DNA of 64,000 bases from Bacillus sp. AFS006103 (GTDB taxonomy: Bacteria > Bacillota > Bacilli > Bacillales > Cytobacillaceae), in contig NTXX01000005.1 in NCBI GenBank assembly GCA_002559145.1, positions 51,731 to 115,730 of the forward strand, read 5' to 3'. The translations under genes and the position numbers were made by a program. Positions 43,260 through 51,088 of this stretch are shown here, piece after piece (the first letter of the stretch is position 1; every line of letters begins with the position of its first letter). Under the pieces are notes generated by a model. That model was not told where the DNA came from, did not search any database, and saw only the letters and a program-made list of their open reading frames with translations.

Positions 43260-43517
43260 ATGAAATTAGTAGATGAGTTGTACGAAATGTACCGGAACAA
43301 GCTTACCGGTGATGAAGAGGATATCGACATGCTGGCCTTTGCGTTTTTAGAAGAAATGTCACATGAAGATTTACTTGCCCTAATCCAAGAAATGGATAAG
43401 CAGGAGTTATACAATTTAATGGGTATTTACTTAATTGAAAGTTTGAAGGGTAAATTCGCCCAAGAAGAGTACGGACAGCACCGCACAAATACTTATCATC
43501 CTCGAAATATTCATTAA
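43260..43517 (+). CDS. DUF6154-like small protein, 85 aa
   Basis: An 85-residue acidic helical protein (MKLVDELYEMYRNKLTGDEED, shown here without its last residue; then MLAFAFLEEMSHEDLLALIQEM). The ATG at 43260 is set by TAGGAGGTG 7 bp upstream; the GTG at 43251 lies within that site. It resembles a small conserved Bacillaceae family (DUF6154), recalled from memory. No function is known. A TATAAT lies at 43152-43157 without a clear -35. Confidence 0.65.
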   Translation: MKLVDELYEMYRNKLTGDEEDIDMLAFAFLEEMSHEDLLALIQEMDKQELYNLMGIYLIESLKGKFAQEEYGQHRTNTYHPRNIH

Positions 43518-43627
43518 CCTTACATAATAACATAAGGATGGAAGCTCGAACAAAGGGCTTCCCTTTTTCTTTTCTCAAAAAAATGCGAATTCATGCTACA
43601 ATAGAGAAAAAGGAGGCATACTCACTC

Positions 43628-43801
43628 ATGTATGTTGTAGCTGTAATTTGTATTATTATCGTTATCGTTGTCCTTATTCTAGCCGTGGGTACCACTTCTA
43701 AAGCCTACACATATAAACATACTGTTGACCCATTAGAAAACAATCCACATCTTGAACAAGAACATGAACAAGAACATAATCAGGACCAAAATAAAGCATA
43801 A
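43628..43801 (+). CDS. ytzI: YtzI-like small membrane protein
   Basis: A 57-residue protein with one N-terminal transmembrane helix (MYVVAVICIIIVIVVLIL), then TTSKAYTYKHTVDPLE and a glutamate/glutamine/histidine-rich tail. The SKAYxYKHTVDP segment and the location next to luxS match B. subtilis YtzI. I start at ATG 43628, with AAAGGAGG 11 bp upstream. Function unknown. The acidic, His-containing tail (EQEHEQEHNQDQ) could bind metal, but that is speculation. Confidence 0.65.
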   Translation: MYVVAVICIIIVIVVLILAVGTTSKAYTYKHTVDPLENNPHLEQEHEQEHNQDQNKA

Positions 43802-43802
43802 A

Positions 43803-43837
43803 AAAATTCCTATTCAAGTAGAATAGGAATTTTTTTA
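43803..43837 (+). terminator. Terminator of ytzI
   Basis: AATTCCTATTC (43805-43815) pairs perfectly with GAATAGGAATT (43821-43831), followed by a T-run. Confidence 0.88.
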
Positions 43838-43842
43838 TGATT

Positions 43843-43961
43843 GTGTCTAGCTTCAGCGCCTAGCCCCTCGAGGTCATAAGTCAATCCCTTTCGGAAGGAA
43901 AGGCGCCTTCCTGTAGGGCTTGCCTTATGCTTGTCGGGGCTGAACAAGGCGCTCCGCTTTT
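43843..43961. repeat. Bacillaceae intergenic repeat, copy 1 (~119 bp)
   Basis: A GC-rich block beginning GTCTAGCTTCAGCGCCTAGC and ending GGCGCTCCGCTTTTCT, between ytzI and luxS. The complement of its left end (GGCGCTGAAGCTAGAC) is nearly the right end of the block at 49243-49388 (GGGCGCTGGAGCTAGGC), so the two are related. It contains fold-back arms (AAGGCGCC, CTTCCTGTAGGG). From memory, such blocks are scattered in Bacillaceae intergenic regions. Confidence 0.65.
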
Positions 43962-43965
43962 CTAT

Positions 43966-44439
43966 TTAAGCAAATACCTGTTTAAGGTCTTCCTTGCTTT
44001 GTTCAAGCCAAAAACGCATTAAACGTTTGGCCCCTTCTAAATCATGTAGTTTTGCCTGGCCGCATTGACTTTCATTTGCAGCAGGAATTTCAATGATTTC
44101 AAGAGCATCTTTCATTGTATCTTCTAAAAGATCAATAATTTCTTCGACAGTCGGCTCTCCGCTAACGACAAGATAATATCCTGTTTGACAGCCCATTGGT
44201 GAAATATCAATAATATCGAAGTGGTTGTACTTCTCGGAATGCTTGCGAAGATTAAAAGCAAGCAAGTGCTCGAGTGTATGAATCACATCAGGTTTCATTG
44301 CCTGTTTATTCGGCTGGCAAAAACGAATATCATACTTATTAACAACACCGTCACTTCCAACCTTGTGAACTCCGCAATGTCTCACATAAGGGGCTTTAAC
44401 AGCGTTATGATCTAAATCAAAGCTTTCAACTGAAGGCAT
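43966..44439 (-). CDS. luxS: S-ribosylhomocysteine lyase LuxS
   Basis: A 157-residue LuxS that cleaves S-ribosylhomocysteine to homocysteine and the autoinducer-2 precursor DPD. Metal ligands H54 and H58 (HTLEH) and C126 (ESQCGQAK), the base E57 and the catalytic C84 (PMGCQTG) all match B. subtilis numbering. The ATG at 44439 is set by AAGGAG 8 bp upstream; the frame to 44448 adds three residues not seen in homologues. Part of the activated methyl cycle fed by MetK. Confidence 0.96.
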   Translation of the reverse strand: MPSVESFDLDHNAVKAPYVRHCGVHKVGSDGVVNKYDIRFCQPNKQAMKPDVIHTLEHLLAFNLRKHSEKYNHFDIIDISPMGCQTGYYLVVSGEPTVEEIIDLLEDTMKDALEIIEIPAANESQCGQAKLHDLEGAKRLMRFWLEQSKEDLKQVFA

Positions 44440-44580
44440 CGATATCACTCCTTTTTTTATCTACCATTAATAATACAATAAATTCCGAGTTTTTTCATCC
44501 ACATACATATATTTAACAATTTAGACGAGATTATTAAATTATGGTATGTTGTAAATAATTGTAGATAAGGAGAGATGGTC

Positions 44581-44808
44581 ATGCTTAAAAAAGCCTTCCT
44601 GGCGATTATTCGTTTTTACCAAATTGTTATCTCACCATTAAAACCACCGACCTGCCGGTTTTATCCAACCTGTTCTCATTATGGCCTAGAAGCCATTCAA
44701 CGGTTTGGTGCGCTCAAAGGCGGCTGGTTGACCATCAAAAGGATAGCAAAATGCCATCCCTTTCATCCTGGTGGTCTGGATCCTGTACCTGAAAAAGATA
44801 AACTCTAA
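44581..44808 (+). CDS. yidD: Membrane protein insertion efficiency factor YidD (YtjA)
   Basis: A 75-residue YidD protein ([20 protein letters not shown], then [20 protein letters not shown]). The conserved CRFxPTCS and CHPFHPGG motifs are intact. It assists YidC/SpoIIIJ-dependent membrane insertion. Start at ATG 44581 with AAGGAGAG 6 bp upstream. Ends overlap convergently with the ytiB stop codon by 4 bp. Confidence 0.92.
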   Translation: MLKKAFLAIIRFYQIVISPLKPPTCRFYPTCSHYGLEAIQRFGALKGGWLTIKRIAKCHPFHPGGLDPVPEKDKL

Positions 44809-45377
44809 TTCTTATTCCCATCAACAATTAAATCAAGCTTCCCTGTCTTGGGGTCGATGACCAATCCATGAACAGGTACATCCTTTGGCATTAATGGATG
44901 ATTTTTTATGATATCAACACTGTGCTCAACACTCTCGGATACATTATCAAAACCATGTAACCACTGTTTAATGTTAATACCAGAATATGTAAGGGTATCA
45001 ATGGTTTCATCTGATATTCCACGCTCTTTCATACTCTCAATCACTGGTTCGGCTTTTAGTCCGCTCATACCGCAATCATAATGAGCAATGACTAAAACCT
45101 CCTGCGCCTTTAATTGATAAACAGCAATTAGTATACTTCTCATCACACTTCCAAACGGGTGCGACACTAGTCCGCCAGCGTCTTTTATAAGCTTCGCATC
45201 ACCATTTCCCAAATTTAATGCTTTGGGCAATAGCTCCAATAATCTAGTATCCATACATGTAAGAATCACCATGCGTTTATTCGGAAATTTGGTTGTTTCG
45301 TACTTTTCATATTCATGTTGCTCCACAAATTTCTTATTATAGTCCAACAGCTCATTCAATAATTCTGAGTTACTCAT
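44805..45377 (-). CDS. ytiB: Beta-class carbonic anhydrase YtiB
   Basis: A 190-residue beta-carbonic anhydrase. Zinc ligands C41, H99 and C102 and the Asp-Arg dyad D43-R45 (CMDTR, HYDCG) are conserved. It interconverts CO2 and bicarbonate in the cytoplasm. I start at ATG 45377, with AAGGGTGG 5 bp upstream; the longer frame to 45410 lacks a site. Convergent with yidD with a 4-bp overlap and no terminator between. Confidence 0.88.
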   Translation of the reverse strand: MSNSELLNELLDYNKKFVEQHEYEKYETTKFPNKRMVILTCMDTRLLELLPKALNLGNGDAKLIKDAGGLVSHPFGSVMRSILIAVYQLKAQEVLVIAHYDCGMSGLKAEPVIESMKERGISDETIDTLTYSGINIKQWLHGFDNVSESVEHSVDIIKNHPLMPKDVPVHGLVIDPKTGKLDLIVDGNKN

Positions 45378-45481
45378 GATAACCACCCTTTCCTTTGTTT
45401 CTATAAGCATAACTAATTTTTAATGTTGAAAACAAATTTTATCCTTGCTTTTGAGGAAAATTTTTTGTAAGATACTTATGG

Positions 45482-45566
45482 AAATCGGAATCGTTCCGTA
45501 TTATGTATTAATCATTATTCAGAATTCAAAAAAATTTTCGAAAACAAATCGTAATTAATCTGATTT
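45482..45566 (+). promoter_or_regulatory. Two Zur-like palindromes upstream of the zinc-binding lipoprotein gene
   Basis: 45546-45566 (AAATCGTAAT, one base, AATCTGATTT) has a perfect left half of the B. subtilis Zur box AAATCGTAATNATTACGATTT and 7/10 of the right half. 45482-45502 (AAATCGGAAT, C, GTTCCGTATT) is a weaker copy containing the palindrome CGGAATCGTTCCG. Both lie within 110 bp of the ATG, predicting repression by zinc. Confidence 0.6.
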
Positions 45567-45589
45567 AATAATATTTTTAAGGAGCCATT

Positions 45590-46525
45590 ATGAAAAAAAT
45601 CATCCGTATCCTTTCTATTCTGCTACCATTAAGCCTTCTGTTGTCCGCCTGTACAAATAGTAAAGATCAAGTACAAAAAAAGAAGGAACAGCTAACTGTT
45701 TATACAACCGTATTTCCACTTCAATATTTTACTGAACAAATTGGCGGAAAATATGTAAATGTTAAAACGATTTATCCGCCAGGGGCAGATGAACACACAT
45801 TTGAACCATCCCAAAAAGATATGATGAATTTAGCCGATTCAGACTTATTTTTCTATATTGGTCTTGGGCTGGAAGGATTTGTGGAAAAAGCTAAAGGAAC
45901 ATTAAAAAATGAACATGTTACATTAATCCCAACAGCTGAGGATCTTAAGCTCCCAAAATTCGACGATTCACATGAGGAGGAACATGATCAAACTCACAAG
46001 GATATCAATCCACATGTATGGCTTGACCCGATTTATTCAAAAGAAATGGCTGCGGTCATTCGTGATAGCTTAATCAAACAAATGCCTCAAAACAAACAAT
46101 TATTTAATGAAAATTTTCAACAACTTGCCGTAAAGTTAGATGAATTAAATACTAATTATGAACAAGCACTCACAAATGCAAAGCATAAAAGAATTATCGT
46201 AACACATGCGGCGTTTAGTTATTGGGAAAAACGGTATGGAATTGAACAAATCAGCATCTCAGGGCTGTCGACAGCCAATGAGCCAACCCAGAAAGAATTA
46301 GAAAAAATAATCTCTGTTGCGGAACAAGATGATTTGCACTATATGCTTTTCGAACAAAATGTCCATTCAAAGCTTGGTAAAATTGTTCAAAAAGAAATTG
46401 GTGCAAAAGCTTTACCTATTCATAATCTTGCTGTTTTGTCCAACGATAACATCAAAAACAAAGAAACCTATTTTTCATTAATGAAGCAAAATCTCGAATC
46501 ATTAAAAACTGCTTTAAATAATTAA
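45590..46525 (+). CDS. Zinc-binding lipoprotein of a ZnuA/AdcA-type ABC importer
   Basis: A 311-residue cluster A-I solute-binding protein. The lipobox is LLLSAC with C21. Metal ligand histidines lie in GADEHTFEP, NPHVWLDP and THAAFSYW, with an acidic residue late in the protein. The short His-rich loop DDSHEEEHDQTHKD before NPHVW favours zinc over manganese. Zur-like boxes upstream agree. No permease or ATPase gene is adjacent, so it must work with a transporter encoded elsewhere. AAGGAGCC precedes the ATG. Confidence 0.85.
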   Translation: MKKIIRILSILLPLSLLLSACTNSKDQVQKKKEQLTVYTTVFPLQYFTEQIGGKYVNVKTIYPPGADEHTFEPSQKDMMNLADSDLFFYIGLGLEGFVEKAKGTLKNEHVTLIPTAEDLKLPKFDDSHEEEHDQTHKDINPHVWLDPIYSKEMAAVIRDSLIKQMPQNKQLFNENFQQLAVKLDELNTNYEQALTNAKHKRIIVTHAAFSYWEKRYGIEQISISGLSTANEPTQKELEKIISVAEQDDLHYMLFEQNVHSKLGKIVQKEIGAKALPIHNLAVLSNDNIKNKETYFSLMKQNLESLKTALNN

Positions 46526-46536
46526 TTGTTGATTAA

Positions 46537-46570
46537 ATGAACCAGGCCCTTTTCTGGTTCATTTTTTTAT
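46537..46570. terminator. Bidirectional terminator after the zinc-binding lipoprotein gene
   Basis: ATGAACCAG (46537-46545) pairs with CTGGTTCAT (46554-46562), followed by a T-run that reaches the menC stop. Confidence 0.85.
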
Positions 46571-47688
46571 AAAGTATATGTTTCTTTCAATAACAAGACT
46601 TCCTGTAATTTTTTCTCGTTTATTTCAAATCCAATCCCGGGACCTGACGGGACCTTTACAAATCCGTTTTCTACAGTTACTTCGGGAGTGATAATGTCTT
46701 CTTCCCAAAATCGATTAGACGCTGAGATATCTCCTGGGATGGTGAAGCCTGGTAAGGAGGCGAGTGCAATATTATGGGCGCGGGATATTCCAAATTCAAT
46801 CATTCCTCCACACCAGACAGGTATGCCCTTTTCAAAGCAATAGTCATGAATTCGTTTTGCTTCATACAAGCCGCCAACTCTGCCCACTTTTATATTAATC
46901 ACTTGACAGCTTCCAAACTCAATGGCTTTTCGAGCATCCTCAAAGCTGACGATACTTTCATCTAAACAAATAGGTGTCTTTATTTCTTTTTGCAGCATGG
47001 CGTGTTCAAGAATATCATCAAAGCCCAGCGGCTGCTCAATCATCAGCAAGTTAAAGTCATCCAGTGCCTTTATTCGGTCGATATCTTTTAAAGTATAGGC
47101 AGAATTCGCATCCGCCATGATTGCGAGGTCTGGATAAACGCTGCGAATTTCAGAGAGAAAAGAATAATCTTGCTGTGGATTTATTTTTACTTTAATCCGC
47201 TGATAACCGGCTTCAAGATATTGTTCGATTTGTTGGACTGCATTTTTAGTTGAGTCTGTCGCCACCACTACACCTGAGGCAACAAGCGAGCGTGTCCCGC
47301 CCAAGGTTTTTGCTAGCGGCTGTGAATAACTTTTTGCAAATAAATCCCATAGAGCCGTTTCTAATGCGGCCTTAGCCATATGGTTCCTTCTTATCGAGCG
47401 AAAAAGCAGTGAAACCTCTTGGGGATGATTGATCGGATTTTTTTTTAATAAAGGAATCAAAATATCAGTTAACATATGTAAACTTGTTTTTACCGTTTCT
47501 TCTGTGTACCATGGGGTGGAAAATGCCACGCCCTCACCAAACCCTGTAACACCATCTGAATTGGTTACCTTAATGATGATTCCCTCACGGTCCGTCACGG
47601 CTCCTAAATGGGTTAGAAATGGTTCCTTTAAGGGCATTTGGATGATATTTAACTCAACCGATGCTATCGTCAGCATTGATCTACCCAT
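46567..47688 (-). CDS. menC: o-Succinylbenzoate synthase MenC
   Basis: A 373-residue enolase-superfamily enzyme that dehydrates SHCHC to o-succinylbenzoate in menaquinone synthesis. The catalytic lysine pair is in RIKVKIN (about residue 170) and INIKVGRVGG (about 270). Metal ligands lie in MADANS, LMIEQP and ICLDES. The ATG at 47688 has AGGGAG 8 bp upstream and lies inside the end of menE (19-bp overlap); an ATG at 47676 is the alternative. Last gene of the men cluster. Confidence 0.92.
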   Translation of the reverse strand: MGRSMLTIASVELNIIQMPLKEPFLTHLGAVTDREGIIIKVTNSDGVTGFGEGVAFSTPWYTEETVKTSLHMLTDILIPLLKKNPINHPQEVSLLFRSIRRNHMAKAALETALWDLFAKSYSQPLAKTLGGTRSLVASGVVVATDSTKNAVQQIEQYLEAGYQRIKVKINPQQDYSFLSEIRSVYPDLAIMADANSAYTLKDIDRIKALDDFNLLMIEQPLGFDDILEHAMLQKEIKTPICLDESIVSFEDARKAIEFGSCQVINIKVGRVGGLYEAKRIHDYCFEKGIPVWCGGMIEFGISRAHNIALASLPGFTIPGDISASNRFWEEDIITPEVTVENGFVKVPSGPGIGFEINEKKLQEVLLLKETYTL

Positions 47689-49157
47689 TTCAGCAGCTCC
47701 CTGCGCAACAGTTTTTTCGATGCATTTCTAGGCAGTTCTTCCATAAAATAAAATGCTTTCGGTACCTTATATTTTCCTAATTGCTCTTTACAAAATTGCA
47801 TTAGTTCTTCACTCGAAGGATTGGTTCCCGGTTTTTTTATTATAAAAGCAATCGGCACTTGTCCCCAATTAGCATCCTCTAAACCTGTAACTCCTGCCTC
47901 TAAGACATCCCGATGGGCTAACAAAACCGCCTCAATCTCGGCAGGGTAAATATTCTCTCCCCCTGAAATAATTAAGTCCGAACGCCGATCGAGTACATAT
48001 AAGAAGCCTTCTTCATCTAAGTACCCCACATCTCCCGTGTGGAACCAGTCATTTTGAAACTTTTCTTCTGTTACTTCTGGAAGGAATAAATAACCCGGGG
48101 TAACATTTGGTCCTTTGACGACAATTTCACCTGGCACACCTGAGGGAACTTGGCTGCCATTTTCCGCAACAATTTGAACTTGCGAGGTGAACAATGGCTT
48201 TCCGGCCGATCCCAGTTTTGACAGACTATACTCTGGAGCAAGTGTTACGATTTGTGAGGAGGACTCAGTCATTCCATAGGTTTGGAATACAGGAATCCCT
48301 TTTTCTACACACGCTTGTAGTAATGGTAATGGCGCGGGTCCTCCTCCAAGAAGCATACAGCGAAAATGATCTGGAAGGCGCCTGTCTTGAAGAGCATCAA
48401 CAATTCGACCTAGGGCTGTACCAACAACTGACATGATCGTCACTTTTTTATCATGAATATCATTAATGGTATCTTCCGCATCAAAGTGGTCGTGGAGAAC
48501 GATAGGGATTCCATAGATGACACTGCGCATTAAAATTGAAAAGCCGCTAATATGAAAGAGGGGAACGTTACAAAGCCAGCAATCACCTTCCATAAAGCCC
48601 AAATTCAAGGCTGAACCTACTGAACTCCACCAATGATTTCCATAGGTTTGAATTACCCCTTTGGGATTTCCTGTCGTTCCTGATGTATACATAATCGTAC
48701 ATACTTCCGACAAGCCGATTTCTTCCTGAATATCGGGTTCACAAGTAATCCCGGTTAATAAGCCCCCCTTCGTTACCATGTCTAAGGACGGAAGCTGTCT
48801 ATTTATGAATGCTCTTGTATCAGAAAAAGAGTCGTCAAGTAGTAAAGAAGCCACCTTTGAATCTTTTAACTGCCAGACCAATTCTGCCGGAGCGAGGCGG
48901 TTGTTTAAAATTACAGAATGAACCCCTAACAACTGGAGTGCAAATAAAATAACAACGGTATCAAGATTATTTTTTAATAGCACACCAACATATTGGTCTT
49001 TTTGTACCCCTACCCCTTCTAACTGGCCTGCTGCTTGATAAGAACGCTGGTAGAGTTCTCCGAAGGTTATCGTTTGTTCTTGATAATAAACAGCGGTCCG
49101 TTCAGGGGTTAGAAACGCTCTTTTCTTTAAAAAATTAGGCATCTTTTCGCTTTGCAT
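47670..49157 (-). CDS. menE: o-Succinylbenzoate-CoA ligase MenE
   Basis: A 495-residue acyl-adenylate-forming ligase activating o-succinylbenzoate with CoA. The AMP-binding loop is IMYTSGTTGNPKG (about residue 165), the A8-type hinge is DRRSDLIISGGENIYP and the C-terminal lysine lies in RNASKKLLRRELL. Start at ATG 49157 with GGAAAGG 8 bp upstream; a GTG nine bases earlier is possible. It is separated from menB by a repeat and a terminator, unlike the tight B. subtilis arrangement. Confidence 0.93.
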   Translation of the reverse strand: MQSEKMPNFLKKRAFLTPERTAVYYQEQTITFGELYQRSYQAAGQLEGVGVQKDQYVGVLLKNNLDTVVILFALQLLGVHSVILNNRLAPAELVWQLKDSKVASLLLDDSFSDTRAFINRQLPSLDMVTKGGLLTGITCEPDIQEEIGLSEVCTIMYTSGTTGNPKGVIQTYGNHWWSSVGSALNLGFMEGDCWLCNVPLFHISGFSILMRSVIYGIPIVLHDHFDAEDTINDIHDKKVTIMSVVGTALGRIVDALQDRRLPDHFRCMLLGGGPAPLPLLQACVEKGIPVFQTYGMTESSSQIVTLAPEYSLSKLGSAGKPLFTSQVQIVAENGSQVPSGVPGEIVVKGPNVTPGYLFLPEVTEEKFQNDWFHTGDVGYLDEEGFLYVLDRRSDLIISGGENIYPAEIEAVLLAHRDVLEAGVTGLEDANWGQVPIAFIIKKPGTNPSSEELMQFCKEQLGKYKVPKAFYFMEELPRNASKKLLRRELLKWVDQC

Positions 49158-49204
49158 ATCTGTCACCTTTCCAAATCCGTCTTGCTCGTACCCGTCTTTC
49201 TATT

Positions 49205-49237
49205 AAAAACAGCCTGATGGGAAGAACCATCAAGCTG
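49205..49237 (-). terminator. Terminator inside the men cluster, before menE
   Basis: CAGCCTGATGG (49210-49220) pairs with CCATCAAGCTG (49227-49237) with one mismatch and a 6-nt loop. On the minus strand it is followed by TTTTT. It lies between menB and menE and should reduce read-through. Confidence 0.7.
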
Positions 49238-49242
49238 ATTAA

Positions 49243-49388
49243 AAAAAGCGCAAGCGCCCGTTTAGCGGCGTATGGACTGGAGCACTTTGACTGAGATAAA
49301 GGAAACACGGAGAGCATTAGCGATCCGATGTTGACTTATCGTAGGGAAAAGGGCGAAGTCCACTAGCCGCTGGGCGCTGGAGCTAGGC
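49243..49388. repeat. Bacillaceae intergenic repeat, copy 2 (~146 bp)
   Basis: Begins AGCGCAAGCGCCCG and ends GGGCGCTGGAGCTAGGC. The two ends fold on each other (GCGCCC with GGGCGC, AGCGGC with GCCGCT, GGACT with AGTCC). It sits between menB and menE. Its end resembles the complement of the left end of the block at 43843-43961. Confidence 0.65.
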
Positions 49389-49434
49389 AGTAATCTAAGT
49401 TCAAAAACTTATAATTAACATTTTAAAATTACGA

Positions 49435-50253
49435 TCAAGGAAAACGAGGGAATTTACCAAAATCAGGCTTACGCTTTTCCTTAAAGGAGTCGCGCCCTTC
49501 TTTCGCTTCATCGGTTGTATAGTAAAGAAGTGTCGCATCGCCAGCAAATTGTTGAAGACCTGCTAAGCCGTCTGTATCAGCATTCATGGCTGCTTTCAAG
49601 AAACGAAGGGCAGTAGGACTTTTCTCCAGAATTTCATTACACCATTGGATGGTTTCTTCTTCTACTCTTTCAAGCGGAACCACTGTATTAACTAAGCCCA
49701 TATCAAGTGCCTCTTGGGCATTGTATTGACGGCAAAGGAACCAAATCTCCCTAGCCTTTTTATGTCCAACAATTCTCGCTAGGTAGCCTGAGCCATATCC
49801 GGCATCGAAGCTTCCTACTTTCGGTCCGGTTTGACCGAAAATCGCGTTATCCGCTGCAATCGTTAAGTCACACACAATGTGTAACACATGACCGCCTCCG
49901 ATGGCATATCCTTTAACCATTGCGATAACAGGTTTCGGGATCACACGAATGAGGCGCTGCAGGTCAAGAACATTTAGACGAGGAATCTGATCCTCTCCAA
50001 CGTATCCCCCGTGGCCGCGGACTGTTTGGTCGCCGCCTGAACAAAATGCCTTTTCTCCTGCACCAGTTAAAACAATTACCCCTACACTTGAATCATCTCG
50101 TGCATAAGCGAAAGCATCAATTAATTCCGAAACAGTTCTCGGTGTAAATGCATTATGTACGTGTGGACGATTAATGGTGATTTTCGCAATCCCATTGGAT
50201 GTTTCATATAGTATTTCTTCATATTTGCGTCCTGCAATCCATTCTACTGTCAA
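49435..50253 (-). CDS. menB: 1,4-Dihydroxy-2-naphthoyl-CoA synthase MenB
   Basis: A 272-residue crotonase-fold enzyme cyclising o-succinylbenzoyl-CoA. Diagnostic segments are [16 protein letters not shown] (oxyanion and active-site loop), [15 protein letters not shown] and [12 protein letters not shown]. The end [13 protein letters not shown] matches MenB exactly in type. The start is TTG at 50253 with AAAGGAGG 8 bp upstream. Upstream neighbours menF, menD and menH are in the same operon; menE follows only after a repeat and terminator. Confidence 0.96.
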   Translation of the reverse strand: MTVEWIAGRKYEEILYETSNGIAKITINRPHVHNAFTPRTVSELIDAFAYARDDSSVGVIVLTGAGEKAFCSGGDQTVRGHGGYVGEDQIPRLNVLDLQRLIRVIPKPVIAMVKGYAIGGGHVLHIVCDLTIAADNAIFGQTGPKVGSFDAGYGSGYLARIVGHKKAREIWFLCRQYNAQEALDMGLVNTVVPLERVEEETIQWCNEILEKSPTALRFLKAAMNADTDGLAGLQQFAGDATLLYYTTDEAKEGRDSFKEKRKPDFGKFPRFP

Positions 50254-50272
50254 AATGAAATCCTCCTTTTAT

Positions 50273-51085
50273 TTATTCCTTTGACAAAAAGTCACTTACT
50301 ATTGTACCAAACTTTTCTGGTTCTTCCACATGAATTGCATGGCCACTACCTTCAATAACCTTCCATGAGCTATTTTTAAGCTCTTTCATCATTTTATCCG
50401 CAATATCACAAAACTTTTTATCTTCTTTACCTGTTAAGAGCATAACCTCACATGTAAGTTTGTTTAAATACCCCCACCAGCTGGGTTGGGACCCAGTTCC
50501 CATCCCCAGCAGACTGTTAGCAAGCCCACTAGGCAAATTGTTTAAACGTTGTTCTCTTATGATTTGCTTTTGTGCTGATGGCAGTCGTTTCATCGTTTGA
50601 AAAAGGGGGATTCCTTCCCAATAATCTACAAACGAGCGTATCCCTCGTTCTTTAATAAAATGAGCAAGTTCTTCATCTTTCATACGGCGAAGATGTCTTT
50701 CATCTTCTGTTGCCAGACCGGGTGAAGCACTTTCAAGTATCAATTTTCGGACCCGCGTTGGGAAAAGCAAGGCAAAGGTAAGAGCAAGTCTTCCCCCCAT
50801 AGAGTAACCCAGGAGATCTACTTGCTTAACATCTAAATGTTCAAGGATCGCTTTTAAATCCTTTGCAACTGATTCTATTTGGTATCGACTAAGTACATCG
50901 GGTGATTCCGTTTTTCCATGTCCAATGATGTCAGGACTAATTAGTTTCACTTGCTTCCCCCATGTATCATAGAATGGAGTCCATGTCGAGGTGTCCCCGG
51001 TAAATCCATGTAAAAGAACAAGTGGAAAAGATCCTTCACCGTATACTTCGACATGATATTGAATTTCGTTGCTAATAATCTTCAT
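50273..51085 (-). CDS. menH: SHCHC synthase MenH (YtxM)
   Basis: A 270-residue alpha/beta hydrolase-fold enzyme eliminating pyruvate from SEPHCHC to give SHCHC. The nucleophile is in LGYSMGGRLAL (serine near residue 95), the oxyanion strand reads LLHGFTGDTSTW and the histidine is in EGSGHAIHVEEP. It starts 3 bp after menD, with AAAGGTGAATAGTAA upstream. Context and family agree on MenH rather than a general esterase. Confidence 0.92.
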   Translation of the reverse strand: MKIISNEIQYHVEVYGEGSFPLVLLHGFTGDTSTWTPFYDTWGKQVKLISPDIIGHGKTESPDVLSRYQIESVAKDLKAILEHLDVKQVDLLGYSMGGRLALTFALLFPTRVRKLILESASPGLATEDERHLRRMKDEELAHFIKERGIRSFVDYWEGIPLFQTMKRLPSAQKQIIREQRLNNLPSGLANSLLGMGTGSQPSWWGYLNKLTCEVMLLTGKEDKKFCDIADKMMKELKNSSWKVIEGSGHAIHVEEPEKFGTIVSDFLSKE

Positions 51086-51088
51086 TTA

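Noticed and set aside
49135..49317. 60-aa minus-strand frame between menB and menE
   Set aside because: It spans the intergenic repeat and the terminator and overlaps the menE start; not a gene.
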